Below are positions 45,201 through 52,743 of a DNA stretch of 64,000 bases, in pieces. Each line of letters begins with the position of its first letter. The first letter of the stretch is position 1. Location of the stretch: contig NZ_CP011102.1 in NCBI RefSeq assembly GCF_003534205.1, forward strand, positions 124,001-188,000, written 5' to 3'. The translations under genes were made by a program, and so were the position numbers. The notes beneath the pieces were generated by a model. That model worked only from the letters and a program-made list of their open reading frames with translations. It was not told the origin of the DNA and searched no databases. Origin of the DNA: Listeria weihenstephanensis. Its GTDB lineage: Bacteria; Bacillota; Bacilli; Lactobacillales; Listeriaceae.

Positions 45201-45498
45201 TGATACAAAAACAGTAACACTCGTAGCAGCCAAACCAGAAGTAGGAACGATTGTACCAGCATCCTTCTCTCTGAAAACAAGCTCGATTACAGGGACATAT
45301 ACAGGAGAAGGCAGAACCTTACGTGTCACAGTAAATGGAACAGCTTTAGCGGTAGGTGGTACAGTATCAGGCGGGAACCTAAGTTACTATGTAGGCATTC
45401 GCAACAAAATTACAGCAACAACAGATGTCGTAAAAATAGCATTACTGGATAAAAATGGTCTTGTGATGGAAGAAAAAACAGTAACAATTGTAGAGTAA
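39238..45498 (+). CDS. Giant Ig-repeat surface protein (2086 residues)
   Basis: Residues 1-32 are a signal peptide (AMPGMGMAA). Residues about 35-232 form a beta-rich domain (PGHKYKFTYKATN) like carbohydrate-binding modules. From 233 to about 1465 come fifteen Ig-like modules of about 80 residues in the Big_6 style, recognised by TASGTGEPNS, GNWSVTIPKQ and VTAPDAP; modules 2-8 alternate between two subtypes. From 1466 to the end are seven modules of about 89 residues with TGTYTGDVKS and FYIGNKI patterns. There is no LPXTG, WxL, GW or SLH anchor, so retention at the cell is unexplained. GGAGG precedes ATG 39238. The probable role is adhesion or matrix formation. The paralogue at 54145 shares the C-terminal seven modules. 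Confidence 0.88.
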   Translation: MNKNMKKLVVSMVAFNVVASTMITAMPGMGMAAENQGSAAEQKLLGAGLTASKSLTESTEISNLLTWTPSIFISPYTNINLGLQYAAPDANGWNTALSDYGNDILSVKSNGDGSYDSRIKPKLVGGKYNVAGSYKKLITTIPGHKYKFTYKATNIAISQMSVAVRNGSTYESTLISPAGNLWNVITGSLETVEFTATSTQSSIWMNVISTSYTATGTIRLADLSLNDTDAIQDTTLTPLNTNSTTATGTGEPGGTVVIKNGGTEIGRGTVDGSGNYSVIIPKQAAGTVVEATVSAKSMTSSATQTVTQGAIVKPTINTVNDKATSASGTGEPNSTLTLSTATGNYTTMVDGYGNWSVTIPKQVAGTNVDATSVKNGITSPKASTVVLDVTAPDAPTISAMDSQASTIKGLAEANSTVKLYANDVYIGAVTANASGNYSLEAGPYTAGTKISATATDAAGNVSGKTDITVTAATIKIPTINTITDQSTTASGTGEPNSSLTLVTATGNYTTMVDGAGNWSMSIPKQVAGTNVDATSVKNSVVSPKASTTVVDVTAPDAPVINAMNSQATTIKGTAEANSKVKLYANDVYLGEVTTNASGNYSLAAGPYTAGTKISATATDAAGNVSVKTDITVTAATIKTPVINTITDQSITASGTGEPNSTLSLKIDNLIYTATVDGNGNWSTNIAKPKAGIIAEATSVKDGITSAKATTTVLDITAPDAPKIDAMTDKATAIKGTAEANATVQLYANNTLIGNTKADQNGNYTLAAGPYAAGTKISATATDAAGNTSSKTEITVTAAAIATPTINTITDKSTTASGTAEPNSALSLKIAGITYAVPVDSNGNWSTVIPKPMAGTAVEATSVLNDITSAKAATTVIDVTAPDAPILQTVTDKDTHIKGTGEANTTVTITLPNNSKISGIVDGNGRFDIIIPKQVKDTTISATLTDAAGNVSATGSTIVVHQGPSAPTLNDVTDKSTSVNGTGEPGDTITIKITDNGSSISYTGKVDDFGDYSIPVDKPNAGAKVEAIAKDDSGALSPKASTIVKDVTAPDAPQVQGIQDTDTKVKGKGEPNCDVNVKLPSGGIVNGRTDSDGNFEVTIPKQQAGKVIQVTLTDDAGNESKPTSITVQTSVIANPTIDRVTNQDTKATGTGIAGATVTVKANGVSYTGVVDTSGKYSIAIPKQAAGTLVTAEQAKDGKTSGSVNTTVVDDHTPSKPNVNPVKDSDTAVTGDGGTKGDTIKVTTPDGKTYTGVVGDDGKWSVVIPEQAAGTKLDVIAEAPAPNGKTSTPETVTVLDNHTPAKPNVNPVKTTDAVVTGDNGTKGDTIKVTTPDGKTYTGIVGDDGKWSVAIPPQAADAKLDVIAIAPAPNGKTSTPASVIVQDDRTPATPNVNPIKDSDTKVTGDGATKGDTIKVTTPDGKTYTGIVGDDGKWSIPVPAQAAGAKIDVIAIAPSGKTSPTKQVTVVTTPQSGTITANDFTIGQDKYFVGNFTGDVKSFRVTIGSNVYTGGSIDAAKGTYTFYGLDKATAVGTFKVEGLDKYGNVLDTKTAKIVNKSSDNTPGTGSVTANGYVINKDKQVTGKLTGDVKSIKLVYDGVTYSGGTINADGTFSFYALNTILDKTKSARIDGYDAKGNKIATSAISLTNANDAGSGVGSGTIKTDSFALGTDKNITGTFTGDVKSIKVSVDGVVYSGGTLNPDGTFSFYAVDKIATVGQVVFVDGYDKNGNKIATSVVNVAKNVPVTVGTITPNTFTIPTDKYLTASYTGDVKSVAVFINGVKNSGGTVANNQVNFYIGNKISSTSDVVAIEAYDASGNILQRKNVTINGPQVATGEVTPAPYTIGNSTLTGTYTGDIKTVQVKINNDTYSGGTVSGGAISFYVGNKITATTDVVTLYGYDSKGVLVDTKTVSVSKPAVGTGTVTPAPFTVPGDKYLTGTYTGTVKSVIVTINGVEYSGGTLENNTLNFYIGDKITSATDVVTVKALDANKNIIDTKTVTLVAAKPEVGTIVPASFSLKTSSITGTYTGEGRTLRVTVNGTALAVGGTVSGGNLSYYVGIRNKITATTDVVKIALLDKNGLVMEEKTVTIVE
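39934..43635 (+). repeat. Fifteen Ig-module tandem repeats within the giant protein gene
   Basis: Modules are about 240 bp. Some DNA is identical between modules: 40558-40619 equals 41047-41108 over 62 bases, and the PNVNPVKDSDT modules (from about 42890, 43140, 43400) are nearly alike. Such repeats allow copy number to change by recombination. Confidence 0.8.
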
Positions 45499-45513
45499 AC
45501 AACTCAAGTTATG

Positions 45514-45545
45514 GAGCTGGGCGAACAAGCACATTCGCCCAGCTC
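45514..45545 (+). terminator. Strong hairpin without T tract
   Basis: GAGCTGGGCGAA (45514-45525) pairs perfectly with TTCGCCCAGCTC (45534-45545) but TAAAATTG follows instead of a T run. It may be a partial terminator or a 3'-end-protecting hairpin between the giant gene and the lipoprotein gene. Confidence 0.5.
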
Positions 45546-45577
45546 TAAAATTGAAATATGAAAGGAATAGTCCACAT

Positions 45578-46054
45578 ATGAAAAAGAAATTAATTATGAT
45601 TATATCAGCATGTTTTCTAGCAATTGGATTGACAGCTTGCGGAAATACAGAAGATACACCAAAAACAGAAACAGCTACAAAACTACAAAATGATATTAAG
45701 AAAACAGTTGAGACACCAGAATTAGACCTCCAAGTAGTATCCGTAAAAAGCGGTTATGCTGAATCCAGCGATAAACAGAAACAGATGTTGATCGTTGAAA
45801 TGAACATCAAAAACACATCAAAACAAGAAAGTGGCGCCGGGGCAGCAGACTTCGTAGTCAAAGCAGACAACGGTAAAACATACAAAGTCTACGGACTAGA
45901 AGCTAAAAATTTCGGTGATGTTATCGCAGCAGGTAAGACGCTAACAGGAAAAGGCTATTACGAAATTCCAAAAGATACAAAAGCAGTTACTTTTTACTAC
46001 GAACCCGCAGGTAAAAGACAAGCAGAATGGCATTTAAACGTACCAGCTAAATAA
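45578..46054 (+). CDS. Lipoprotein with DUF4352-like domain
   Basis: A 158-residue lipoprotein. MKKKLIMIISACFLAIGLTAC ends in the lipobox LTAC with the modified Cys, so it is anchored outside the membrane. Residues about 55-150 (MLIVEMNIKNTSKQESGAGA, then YYEIPKDTKAVTFYYEPAG) form an Ig-like fold of the DUF4352/telokin-like type. ATG 45578 is chosen because the signal peptide begins there. It is placed between the giant surface protein and the polysaccharide genes; a role in assembly of either is inference. Confidence 0.82.
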   Translation: MKKKLIMIISACFLAIGLTACGNTEDTPKTETATKLQNDIKKTVETPELDLQVVSVKSGYAESSDKQKQMLIVEMNIKNTSKQESGAGAADFVVKADNGKTYKVYGLEAKNFGDVIAAGKTLTGKGYYEIPKDTKAVTFYYEPAGKRQAEWHLNVPAK

Positions 46055-46097
46055 AATTATTCAGTCTCGAATGAAATGAATAAGAAAGGTGAATGCA

Positions 46098-47366
46098 ATG
46101 AAAATCACAACAATAGGTTTAGGATACATCGGATTACCAACTTCTATAATGTTTGCTACAAGTAACCATCAAGTTCTAGGAGTGGATGCGAATGCAAATG
46201 TTATTGACACATTAAATAATGGTTATATTCATATTGAAGAAGAAGGTTTACAAAAACTTTACAACAATGCACTGAAAGCACAGAATTTCAAAGCAAGTTT
46301 GACTCCAGATTATTCCGATGCTTTTATCATTGCCGTACCAACTCCAAATAATGATGACGCGCAAAAGTCATGTGATTTAAGCTATGTCAAATCGGCCGTT
46401 AGAAGTATCCTACCATATTTACAAGCTGGAAACTTAGTTATTATCGAATCAACTATCGCACCAAGAACGACAGAAGATGTTATCAGTCCAATGATTGAAG
46501 CAACTGGTTTTACAATTGGTGAAGATATTTATTTGGCGCATTGCCCAGAGCGGGTGTTGCCAGGTAATATAGCTTATGAACTGGTCCACAACCCACGTAT
46601 CATTGGTGGCGTAACGGAAGCATGTACAAAAGCAGTAAAAGAGCTATACCTTACTTTAGTAAAAGGCGAGCTCATCGAATCCTCGGCTAGTGAAGCAGAA
46701 CTCAGTAAACTAATGGAAAATACGTTTCGCGATGTTAATATTGCACTTGCCAATGAACTGGCGAAAATCGGAACAGACTTAAATATCAACGCGTTAAAAG
46801 TAATTGAAATGGCCAATCGCCATCCACGTGTAAACTTACATGCACCTGGTCCAGGGGTTGGTGGACATTGTCTAGCGGTAGATCCATATTTTGTTGCCGC
46901 TGCTTCTCCTCATTTATCGCCTCTAATTCAAACAGCAAGAAAGATTAACACTTCTATGCCTGCTTTTGTGGTCAATAGTGTAGAACGGTTAATGGCTTCT
47001 GCTCCAAATAAGAAAATTACAGTTTTTGGATTAACATATAAAGGAAATATTGATGATACAAGAGAAAGTCCAGCAAAGGAAATTTCCTTAATGCTTCAGC
47101 ACGCTGGTTTTGATGTAACAGAATATGATCCACACGCAAATAAAAATGAAATAATGATAGAACAAGCTTGTGAAGATAGCTCGTTACTGCTCGTATTAAC
47201 AGATCATAGCGAATTTACAACGATTCCAGAAACAGCAACTGATAGAATGTCTAGAGCTCATATTTTGGATACAAAGATGATTGTGAAAAATTGTGGAGAC
47301 AATGTCAAGCTACTAAATTTAGGAAATATGCATCAAAGTCTAAATAAAATAGTTCAAGAAGTCTAG
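46098..47366 (+). CDS. wecC: UDP-N-acetyl-D-mannosamine dehydrogenase-type nucleotide-sugar dehydrogenase
   Basis: A 422-residue dehydrogenase. TIGLGYIGLPTS is the N-terminal NAD-binding motif; ELSKLMENTFRDVNIALANE holds Lys204, and GPGVGGHCLAVDPYF holds catalytic Cys258. VFGLTYKGNIDDTRESPA begins the C-terminal UDP-binding domain. The sequence is of the WecC/CapL class, which oxidises UDP-ManNAc to UDP-ManNAcA with two NAD. The WecG/TagA-type transferase two genes on supports that product. ATG 46098 follows AGAAAGGTGA. It opens the polysaccharide operon. No UDP-GlcNAc 2-epimerase is encoded here. Confidence 0.88.
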   Translation: MKITTIGLGYIGLPTSIMFATSNHQVLGVDANANVIDTLNNGYIHIEEEGLQKLYNNALKAQNFKASLTPDYSDAFIIAVPTPNNDDAQKSCDLSYVKSAVRSILPYLQAGNLVIIESTIAPRTTEDVISPMIEATGFTIGEDIYLAHCPERVLPGNIAYELVHNPRIIGGVTEACTKAVKELYLTLVKGELIESSASEAELSKLMENTFRDVNIALANELAKIGTDLNINALKVIEMANRHPRVNLHAPGPGVGGHCLAVDPYFVAAASPHLSPLIQTARKINTSMPAFVVNSVERLMASAPNKKITVFGLTYKGNIDDTRESPAKEISLMLQHAGFDVTEYDPHANKNEIMIEQACEDSSLLLVLTDHSEFTTIPETATDRMSRAHILDTKMIVKNCGDNVKLLNLGNMHQSLNKIVQEV

Positions 47367-47384
47367 AAAGGTGCCGATCAATCC

Positions 47385-48038
47385 ATGTATTACGACCAGT
47401 TAGGTAAAAAACAAAAAGTAAAACATAAACAGGATGTAAAAATAATAGATATTTTTATTCGCAGTTTTGATCTTATTGGAGCGCTTATTGCTATCCTCAT
47501 ATCTGCGCCGGTTACTATTATCATAGCTTTATTGATTAAGCTGGAAGAACCAAAGGCACCTATTTTCTTCAAGCAAAAGCGTATTGGTAAGAATGGATCA
47601 CCATTTTTTATGTATAAGTTCAGGTCGATGCATGTAGATGCAGAGGCGCGATTGGATATGTTACTAGCCGAGAATGAGATGGAAGGGCACATGTTCAAAA
47701 TGAAAAATGATCCGCGAATTACAAAAATAGGAAAATTCATTCGAAAAACAAGCTTAGATGAGTTTCCTCAATTTTTAAATATTTTAAAAGGCGACATGAG
47801 TTTTGTTGGACCGAGACCACCATTGGAACGCGAAGTTGCCGAGTATAGTGAATACCAACTAGGGCGACTTGAAATTATGCCAGGTTGCACAGGGCTATGG
47901 CAAGTAAGTGGTCGTAACAAGTTAACGTTTGAAGAAATGGTTGAACTCGATTTGCAATATATTCGGACTAGAAGCATATGGTTGAATATCAAGATACTTT
48001 GTTTAACATTTAAAGAATTCACTGGAAAAGGAATGTAA
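47385..48038 (+). CDS. Priming sugar transferase (polyprenyl-phosphate glycosyl-1-phosphate transferase)
   Basis: A 217-residue enzyme with one N-terminal membrane segment (LIGALIAILISAPVTIIIALL). The catalytic domain has RIGKNGSPFFMYKFRSM, KTSLDEFPQFLNILKGDMS, VGPRPPLEREV and PGCTGLWQVSGRN, the full set of the bacterial sugar transferase (PF02397) family. It lacks the large multi-helix N-terminal domain of WbaP/WcaJ, as in Firmicutes EpsL-like proteins. It moves a sugar phosphate onto undecaprenyl phosphate, the first step of polysaccharide repeat-unit synthesis. Part of the wecC operon. Confidence 0.9.
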   Translation: MYYDQLGKKQKVKHKQDVKIIDIFIRSFDLIGALIAILISAPVTIIIALLIKLEEPKAPIFFKQKRIGKNGSPFFMYKFRSMHVDAEARLDMLLAENEMEGHMFKMKNDPRITKIGKFIRKTSLDEFPQFLNILKGDMSFVGPRPPLEREVAEYSEYQLGRLEIMPGCTGLWQVSGRNKLTFEEMVELDLQYIRTRSIWLNIKILCLTFKEFTGKGM

Positions 48039-48041
48039 AAA

Positions 48042-48764
48042 ATGCGAATTCAATTATTAGGAAGTAAACTCGATTGTCTGACGATGCAAGAAACGGTTGA
48101 GGCAGCAGATAAAATAATACAGGCTGGAAAACCAGTACAGCACGTTGTTATTAATGCTAATAAAATTAATCTTATGCAAAAAGATAAAAAACTCCAAGAA
48201 ATTGTAAACAGTTCGCCATTAATAAACGCTGATGGAGCTTCAATCGTACTAGCGGCTAAGCTACTAGGAAAGAAAGTACCTGAGCGCGTAACTGGCATCG
48301 ATTTAATGGAAGAATTATTAAAGTTAGCGAACGAGAAAGCATATCGAATTTTTTTCTTTGGTGCGACAGAGGAAATTGTGCGTAAAGTAGTTATGACAGT
48401 TAGCAAAAAGTACCCAAAAATTCAAATAGTAGGGCATGAAAATGGATATTTCACAGAAGAGATGTCAGTGAATATTGCACATGAAATCCGATCAAGCCAA
48501 GCAGATATCGCATTTGTCGCATTCTCAAGTCCAATGAAAGAATATTGGATTCACGAGCATTTAGAACGAATGAACGTGCCATTTGTCATGGGTGTTGGTG
48601 GAAGTTTTGATGTGATTGCAGGAAAAACAAGACGTGCCCCTGTTTGGATGCAACGCTTAGGTTGCGAATGGCTCTATCGTTTTGTGCAAGAACCAGTACG
48701 CATGTTTAGACGCTATATTCTCGGCAACCTAGTGTTTTTGGGACATGTGCTAAAAGCAAAATAG
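48042..48764 (+). CDS. WecG/TagA/CpsF-family glycosyltransferase
   Basis: A 240-residue single-domain GT26 enzyme. HVVINANKINLMQKDKKL, INADGASIVLAAKLLG, ERVTGIDLMEELL and MGVGGSFDVIAGKTRRAP follow family order. Relatives add ManNAc (TagA) or ManNAcA (WecG) to a lipid-linked GlcNAc. Next to a UDP-ManNAc dehydrogenase gene, ManNAcA is the likelier donor here, though the sequence alone does not prove it. It starts 3 bp after the priming transferase stop, so both are translated together at the inner membrane face. Confidence 0.9.
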   Translation: MRIQLLGSKLDCLTMQETVEAADKIIQAGKPVQHVVINANKINLMQKDKKLQEIVNSSPLINADGASIVLAAKLLGKKVPERVTGIDLMEELLKLANEKAYRIFFFGATEEIVRKVVMTVSKKYPKIQIVGHENGYFTEEMSVNIAHEIRSSQADIAFVAFSSPMKEYWIHEHLERMNVPFVMGVGGSFDVIAGKTRRAPVWMQRLGCEWLYRFVQEPVRMFRRYILGNLVFLGHVLKAK

Positions 48765-48780
48765 AAAGTAGGAACCTTTT

Positions 48781-49821
48781 ATGAGAGTCTTAATGATTGG
48801 ACCAGATACATCAGCAAAAGGTGGAATAGCAACTGTTATTGCGAATTTCAAAGCGTATTTCGCATCAGATGAGCACTCGATTCAATATTTTACAACATGG
48901 CAAGAAGGCAGTTTTTTCAAAAGACTACAAGCAACAACACGAGCTTTTGTTCAAATTAAGAAGAAAATCCGCGAAGAAAAAATCGATATCGCACACATCC
49001 ACATGGCACAACAAGGCAGCTTTTATCGCAAGTCAGTACTACTATTGTTAGTAAAAAAGAATTGTCGCGTTGTACTGCACATCCATGCCTCTCAATTTGA
49101 TACCTTCTATTCAAAAAACTCCTTTCTGGCCCAGCGCTATATTCGTTGGATTCTGAACAAGCCTAATCAGGTTGTTGCGCTCAGTGAAGAATGGGCGACC
49201 TTTTATAAACAACTCACAAAAGTCCCAGTAACTGTCATTGAGAATGCTGTCAAAATGCCTGTCAATAGTAGTTATAATAGCCAAGCGAAAAATATTGTAG
49301 CTTTCGGTCGTTTAGGAGAGCGCAAAGGCAGTTATGATATTTTGAAAATTGCAAAAAATATAGAAAATAAATTTCCGAATGTACGCTTTTGTTTATATGG
49401 TGATGGAGATACAGCTGAGATAGCCGCGCAAATCAAAGAAAAAACAATTGGAAATGTAGTTTTAGGTGGTTGGGTGAAGGACGCCCAGAAAGAAAAGATT
49501 ATGCAAGACGCTGTGCTACACGCATTGCCTTCTTATCATGAAGGATTACCAATGGCGATCTTAGAAACGATGTCATATGGGATACCAAATATAAGCACAA
49601 ATGTTGGAGGTATCCCGCAAGTCATTAAAGATAATGAAAATGGTTTATTAATAGAGGCTGGCGATACAGAACAACTAGAATCCAAGATAATCGGCTTTTT
49701 AGCGAATGAATCACAACGCGAAAAACTCTCCAATGCGGCACGAGAAACAATAAAGAATCGTTTTGCTATCGAAGCTTACCAGAAAAAATGGGAGCAATTA
49801 TACGAAAACATGGAGAAATAA
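48781..49821 (+). CDS. Glycosyltransferase family 4 protein
   Basis: A 346-residue GT-B enzyme. GPDTSAKGGIATVIANF is the N-terminal glycine-rich acceptor loop; VAFGRLGERKGSYDIL and SYHEGLPMAILETMSYGIP carry the donor-domain motif EG-x6-E. It extends the lipid-linked repeat unit after the WecG-type enzyme. Only one clear extender transferase is found in this operon, so the repeat unit may be short (about three sugars), or the module at 31-35 kb contributes. AGTAGGAAC precedes ATG 48781. Confidence 0.9.
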   Translation: MRVLMIGPDTSAKGGIATVIANFKAYFASDEHSIQYFTTWQEGSFFKRLQATTRAFVQIKKKIREEKIDIAHIHMAQQGSFYRKSVLLLLVKKNCRVVLHIHASQFDTFYSKNSFLAQRYIRWILNKPNQVVALSEEWATFYKQLTKVPVTVIENAVKMPVNSSYNSQAKNIVAFGRLGERKGSYDILKIAKNIENKFPNVRFCLYGDGDTAEIAAQIKEKTIGNVVLGGWVKDAQKEKIMQDAVLHALPSYHEGLPMAILETMSYGIPNISTNVGGIPQVIKDNENGLLIEAGDTEQLESKIIGFLANESQREKLSNAARETIKNRFAIEAYQKKWEQLYENMEK

Positions 49822-49857
49822 CGGGGACTTTTATTGGTAAAAATGGAAGTAATTACA

Positions 49858-50592
49858 ATGAGTGAGGAGAATAAGATGGATACCTTATTTAGTATGAAAG
49901 ATATTTTTGAAATTTTAAAGAAAAGTTGGTTATGGATTTTGAGTTTTGCGGTGAGTGGGTTACTGATTGCTGCATCGCTTGCTTATGTTATTATGACCCC
50001 AATCTTTGAGATGAACTCGCAGGTTATTGTGTCACAAATTGGTGTGGATCAGAGTGCGATTTCCCAAAATGCGGAAGTGCAAGCTAACCTTCAACTCGTG
50101 AACACATATCGTGTACTAATAACAAGTCCTCGTGTGTTAAGTGAAGTCGCTAATAAAATGGATAACGTGTATTCTGTATCAGATTTAACGAAGAAAATAA
50201 CGGTTAGTACGGAGCAAGATTCACAAGTTATTAATATTACTGCGAAAGACGAAAATCCAAAGGTAGCTGCCGAAATTTCCAATCAAGCAGCAATTGCTTT
50301 TAAGAAAATAACGCCTAAAGTGATGCAAGTCGATAATGTAAATGTTCTCTCAGAAGCAAAGTCAACAGGAGAGACTGGGCCAATATCACCCAAACCGCTA
50401 CTTATTATGGCGCTAGGACTTTTTGGTGGAGCATTAATGGGCGTTGTCATTGCTTTCATGCGCAATCTACTAAGCAATAAATTTAAAGAAGAAAAAGACC
50501 TAGATATTTTAGGCGTGCCATTATTAGGATCGATTGGGAAGTTGCCAGAACGTAATTTTGGCGAGACCAAGGAAGGACGGAGCCGTAAATGA
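49858..50592 (+). CDS. Wzz/CapA-type chain-length modulator of the BY-kinase
   Basis: About 244 residues. SWLWILSFAVSGLLIAASLAYVI is split as first membrane helix; LLIMALGLFGGALMGVVIAF near residue 190 is the second; the part between faces outside. PTPIFEMNSQVIVSQ-like start and ISPKPL before the second helix are the Wzz-family proline motif. It pairs with the following cytosolic kinase to control polymer length. ATG 49858 has a weak GGAAG; ATG 49876 with GAGGAG at 49864-49869 is an equally good start. Its stop overlaps the kinase start (ATGA). Confidence 0.85.
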   Translation: MSEENKMDTLFSMKDIFEILKKSWLWILSFAVSGLLIAASLAYVIMTPIFEMNSQVIVSQIGVDQSAISQNAEVQANLQLVNTYRVLITSPRVLSEVANKMDNVYSVSDLTKKITVSTEQDSQVINITAKDENPKVAAEISNQAAIAFKKITPKVMQVDNVNVLSEAKSTGETGPISPKPLLIMALGLFGGALMGVVIAFMRNLLSNKFKEEKDLDILGVPLLGSIGKLPERNFGETKEGRSRK

Positions 50593-51281
50593 GAAATAAG
50601 AAATTTCGTGACAAGACATCTGGTAAAAATAAACTAGTAGCAAAGAATGATACGCAATCTCCGTATGCTGAATCATTTCGTTATATCCGCTCCAATATCG
50701 ATTTTTCAGGTATAGATAACGAATATAAATCGATTATGATTACTTCTCCAGACCCTGACTCCGGTAAATCCCTTATCTCGGCTAATTTAGCTATCACTTA
50801 TGCAGCATTAGACAAACGCACGCTAATTATCGATTTAGATCTTAGAAAACCAACGATACACAAAATTTTTCCAGAGTGTCATTCTTCATATGGTGTTACT
50901 GGATTATTAAAAAATATTTTAGAAATAGAAGAAGCCATCGTTCCATCAGATGTTCCAAACTTGTTCGTTTTACCAGTTGGAATCACACCAGCGGACCCGG
51001 CGGCCTTACTAAATTCAGCAAAAATGAAACAACTATATACGCGGCTATATCAAGAGTTTGATTGTATTATCATTGATACGCCACCAGTCATGTCAGTGGC
51101 AGATGCCCAAACAATTTCTTCATGGGTGGACGGTTCGATATTAGTCGTGCGAAATAATTATACGAAACAAGAGAATGCTAAAAAAGCGTTACAAAAACTT
51201 GATTCAACTGGGGTCAAAGTGATTGGAACGATTTTCAACAATACCAATATGAAAATGAAAGATTACTACTATGGAGAATAA
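50589..51281 (+). CDS. CpsD/CapB-type tyrosine autokinase (BY-kinase)
   Basis: A 230-residue cytosolic kinase. Walker A is SPDPDSGKS, with the last two residues binding phosphate; LIIDLDLRKP is Walker A' and CIIIDTPPVMS Walker B. The C-terminus ends DYYYGE, the Tyr cluster that becomes phosphorylated. SPYAESFRYIRSNIDF at the start is the usual oligomer-contact segment. It is coupled to the Wzz-type gene by a 4-bp overlap, forming the split EpsA/EpsB or YveK/YveL arrangement. No matching phosphatase (YwqE/CpsB) gene is in the window. Confidence 0.92.
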   Translation: MRNKKFRDKTSGKNKLVAKNDTQSPYAESFRYIRSNIDFSGIDNEYKSIMITSPDPDSGKSLISANLAITYAALDKRTLIIDLDLRKPTIHKIFPECHSSYGVTGLLKNILEIEEAIVPSDVPNLFVLPVGITPADPAALLNSAKMKQLYTRLYQEFDCIIIDTPPVMSVADAQTISSWVDGSILVVRNNYTKQENAKKALQKLDSTGVKVIGTIFNNTNMKMKDYYYGE

Positions 51282-51325
51282 GGGGGACGCGGGGAAATTC
51301 TATGAGATAAAGAAGGTTTGGCTAC

Positions 51326-52717
51326 ATGAATCGTTATAAAAAATTAGGATGGAATACGTTGGTTATCGGATTGGGTAGTATGGGCAGTAAATTTATGATT
51401 TTTTTACTAGTCCCATTCTACACATTCTACTTAACACCAGCAGAATATGGACAGGCAGACTTACTAATGATGAGTATTTCCATTCTGGTTCCGATGTTGA
51501 CATTGAGTATTGCTGACGGTGTTTTCAGGTACACGATGGATAAAATTGATGCCAAAACGGTATTTAGTTCGGCGATCGTGATCATACTATTGATGGTAGT
51601 TGTGTTGGCCATGCTGACTCCAGTTCTTCAGTGGGTTCCGTTGATTCAGGATTATTATTTGATTTTTGTCGCGATATTGGTCGTGCAAGCAGTAAGTGCC
51701 TTATTCCAACAGCAAGTACGAGCAAATGGCAAATTGATTCTGTACTCGATCGCTGGATTAACGATGTCGGTCTTACTATTTGTAGCAAACTTGATTTTTC
51801 TAAAATATCTTCATTTAGGCGTAGCGGGTTTCTTGTATGCGAATTTAATTGCCTTTGGATTCAACGCGTTATGTTTATTTTTCGGCGCTGGATTATATCG
51901 GTTATTTTCGTTTCGTGCTATTAATAAGCCGTTGCTACGGACAATGTTACTGTACTCGTTGCCGCTGATTCCTAACGCGATTTTGTGGTGGGTAATGCAA
52001 GTATCGGATCGTTATATTTTAACGTTTTTCTTAGGTGTTGGCGCTACTGGATTATATACGGTTGCTGCCAAAATTCCTAGCTTGCTTTCCATGATTAATA
52101 CTGTCTTTTTCCAAGCGTGGAGTATTTCAGCGATTGGCGATGGCATTAGGAAAAGCGATACGTTTTTTGCGACGGTGTTTACGATGTTTTCCTGCTTGTT
52201 TTTTGTTGCGACGGAAGGTATTTTGCTGATTGTCCAACCTTTTGCGGGGGCGCTCTTTTCCAGCGCTTATCAAGAGGTGTGGCGCTATGTCCCGTTTTTA
52301 CTAATCGCGGTGTTGCTGTCTAGTTTTTCAAGCTTTTTGGAAGTGTCCTACATGGCGGAAAAGAAAACAAAGCAATTACTGATGACTTCGTTAAAAGGTG
52401 GTGTCGTGAACGTGACATTGTCCTTTATGTTGATACCATTTATCGGTATTATGGGAGCTTCCATCGCGACGCTTGTCGGATTTTTAATCACGTGGTTGAT
52501 TCGGATGAGACAGACCAATTTTTTCGGAGCTTTGGAGTTTAAAAAGGCTTTTTGGCTGAGTATGACATTATTATTTTTGCAAAGTAGCTACGTGGCGTTT
52601 ATCGATATGCCAAATGTGTTTGTTCAAGCGATTTTTGCAGTCGGCTTGGTAGCTTGTCAATTTTCGATTATTAGGAAAGCTGCTCGTCAAAAGTGGCGTC
52701 GAAGTGTAGTGAAATAA
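51326..52717 (+). CDS. Wzx-type polysaccharide flippase
   Basis: A 463-residue protein with about fourteen membrane helices, beginning NTLVIGLGSMGSKFMIFLLVP and FYLTPAEYGQADLL, the N-terminal pattern of RfbX/Wzx oligosaccharide flippases. A basic stretch SFRAINKPLLRTMLLYSLPL at about 200 and PSLLSMINTVFFQAWSISAI in the second half follow the family. It moves the lipid-linked repeat unit outward. Together with the polymerase gene next to it, it defines a Wzx/Wzy-dependent pathway. GAAGGTTTGG is a poor ribosome binding site before ATG 51326. Confidence 0.88.
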   Translation: MNRYKKLGWNTLVIGLGSMGSKFMIFLLVPFYTFYLTPAEYGQADLLMMSISILVPMLTLSIADGVFRYTMDKIDAKTVFSSAIVIILLMVVVLAMLTPVLQWVPLIQDYYLIFVAILVVQAVSALFQQQVRANGKLILYSIAGLTMSVLLFVANLIFLKYLHLGVAGFLYANLIAFGFNALCLFFGAGLYRLFSFRAINKPLLRTMLLYSLPLIPNAILWWVMQVSDRYILTFFLGVGATGLYTVAAKIPSLLSMINTVFFQAWSISAIGDGIRKSDTFFATVFTMFSCLFFVATEGILLIVQPFAGALFSSAYQEVWRYVPFLLIAVLLSSFSSFLEVSYMAEKKTKQLLMTSLKGGVVNVTLSFMLIPFIGIMGASIATLVGFLITWLIRMRQTNFFGALEFKKAFWLSMTLLFLQSSYVAFIDMPNVFVQAIFAVGLVACQFSIIRKAARQKWRRSVVK

Positions 52718-52743
52718 TAGAGGAATTAGTGGTGAATTAGAGT

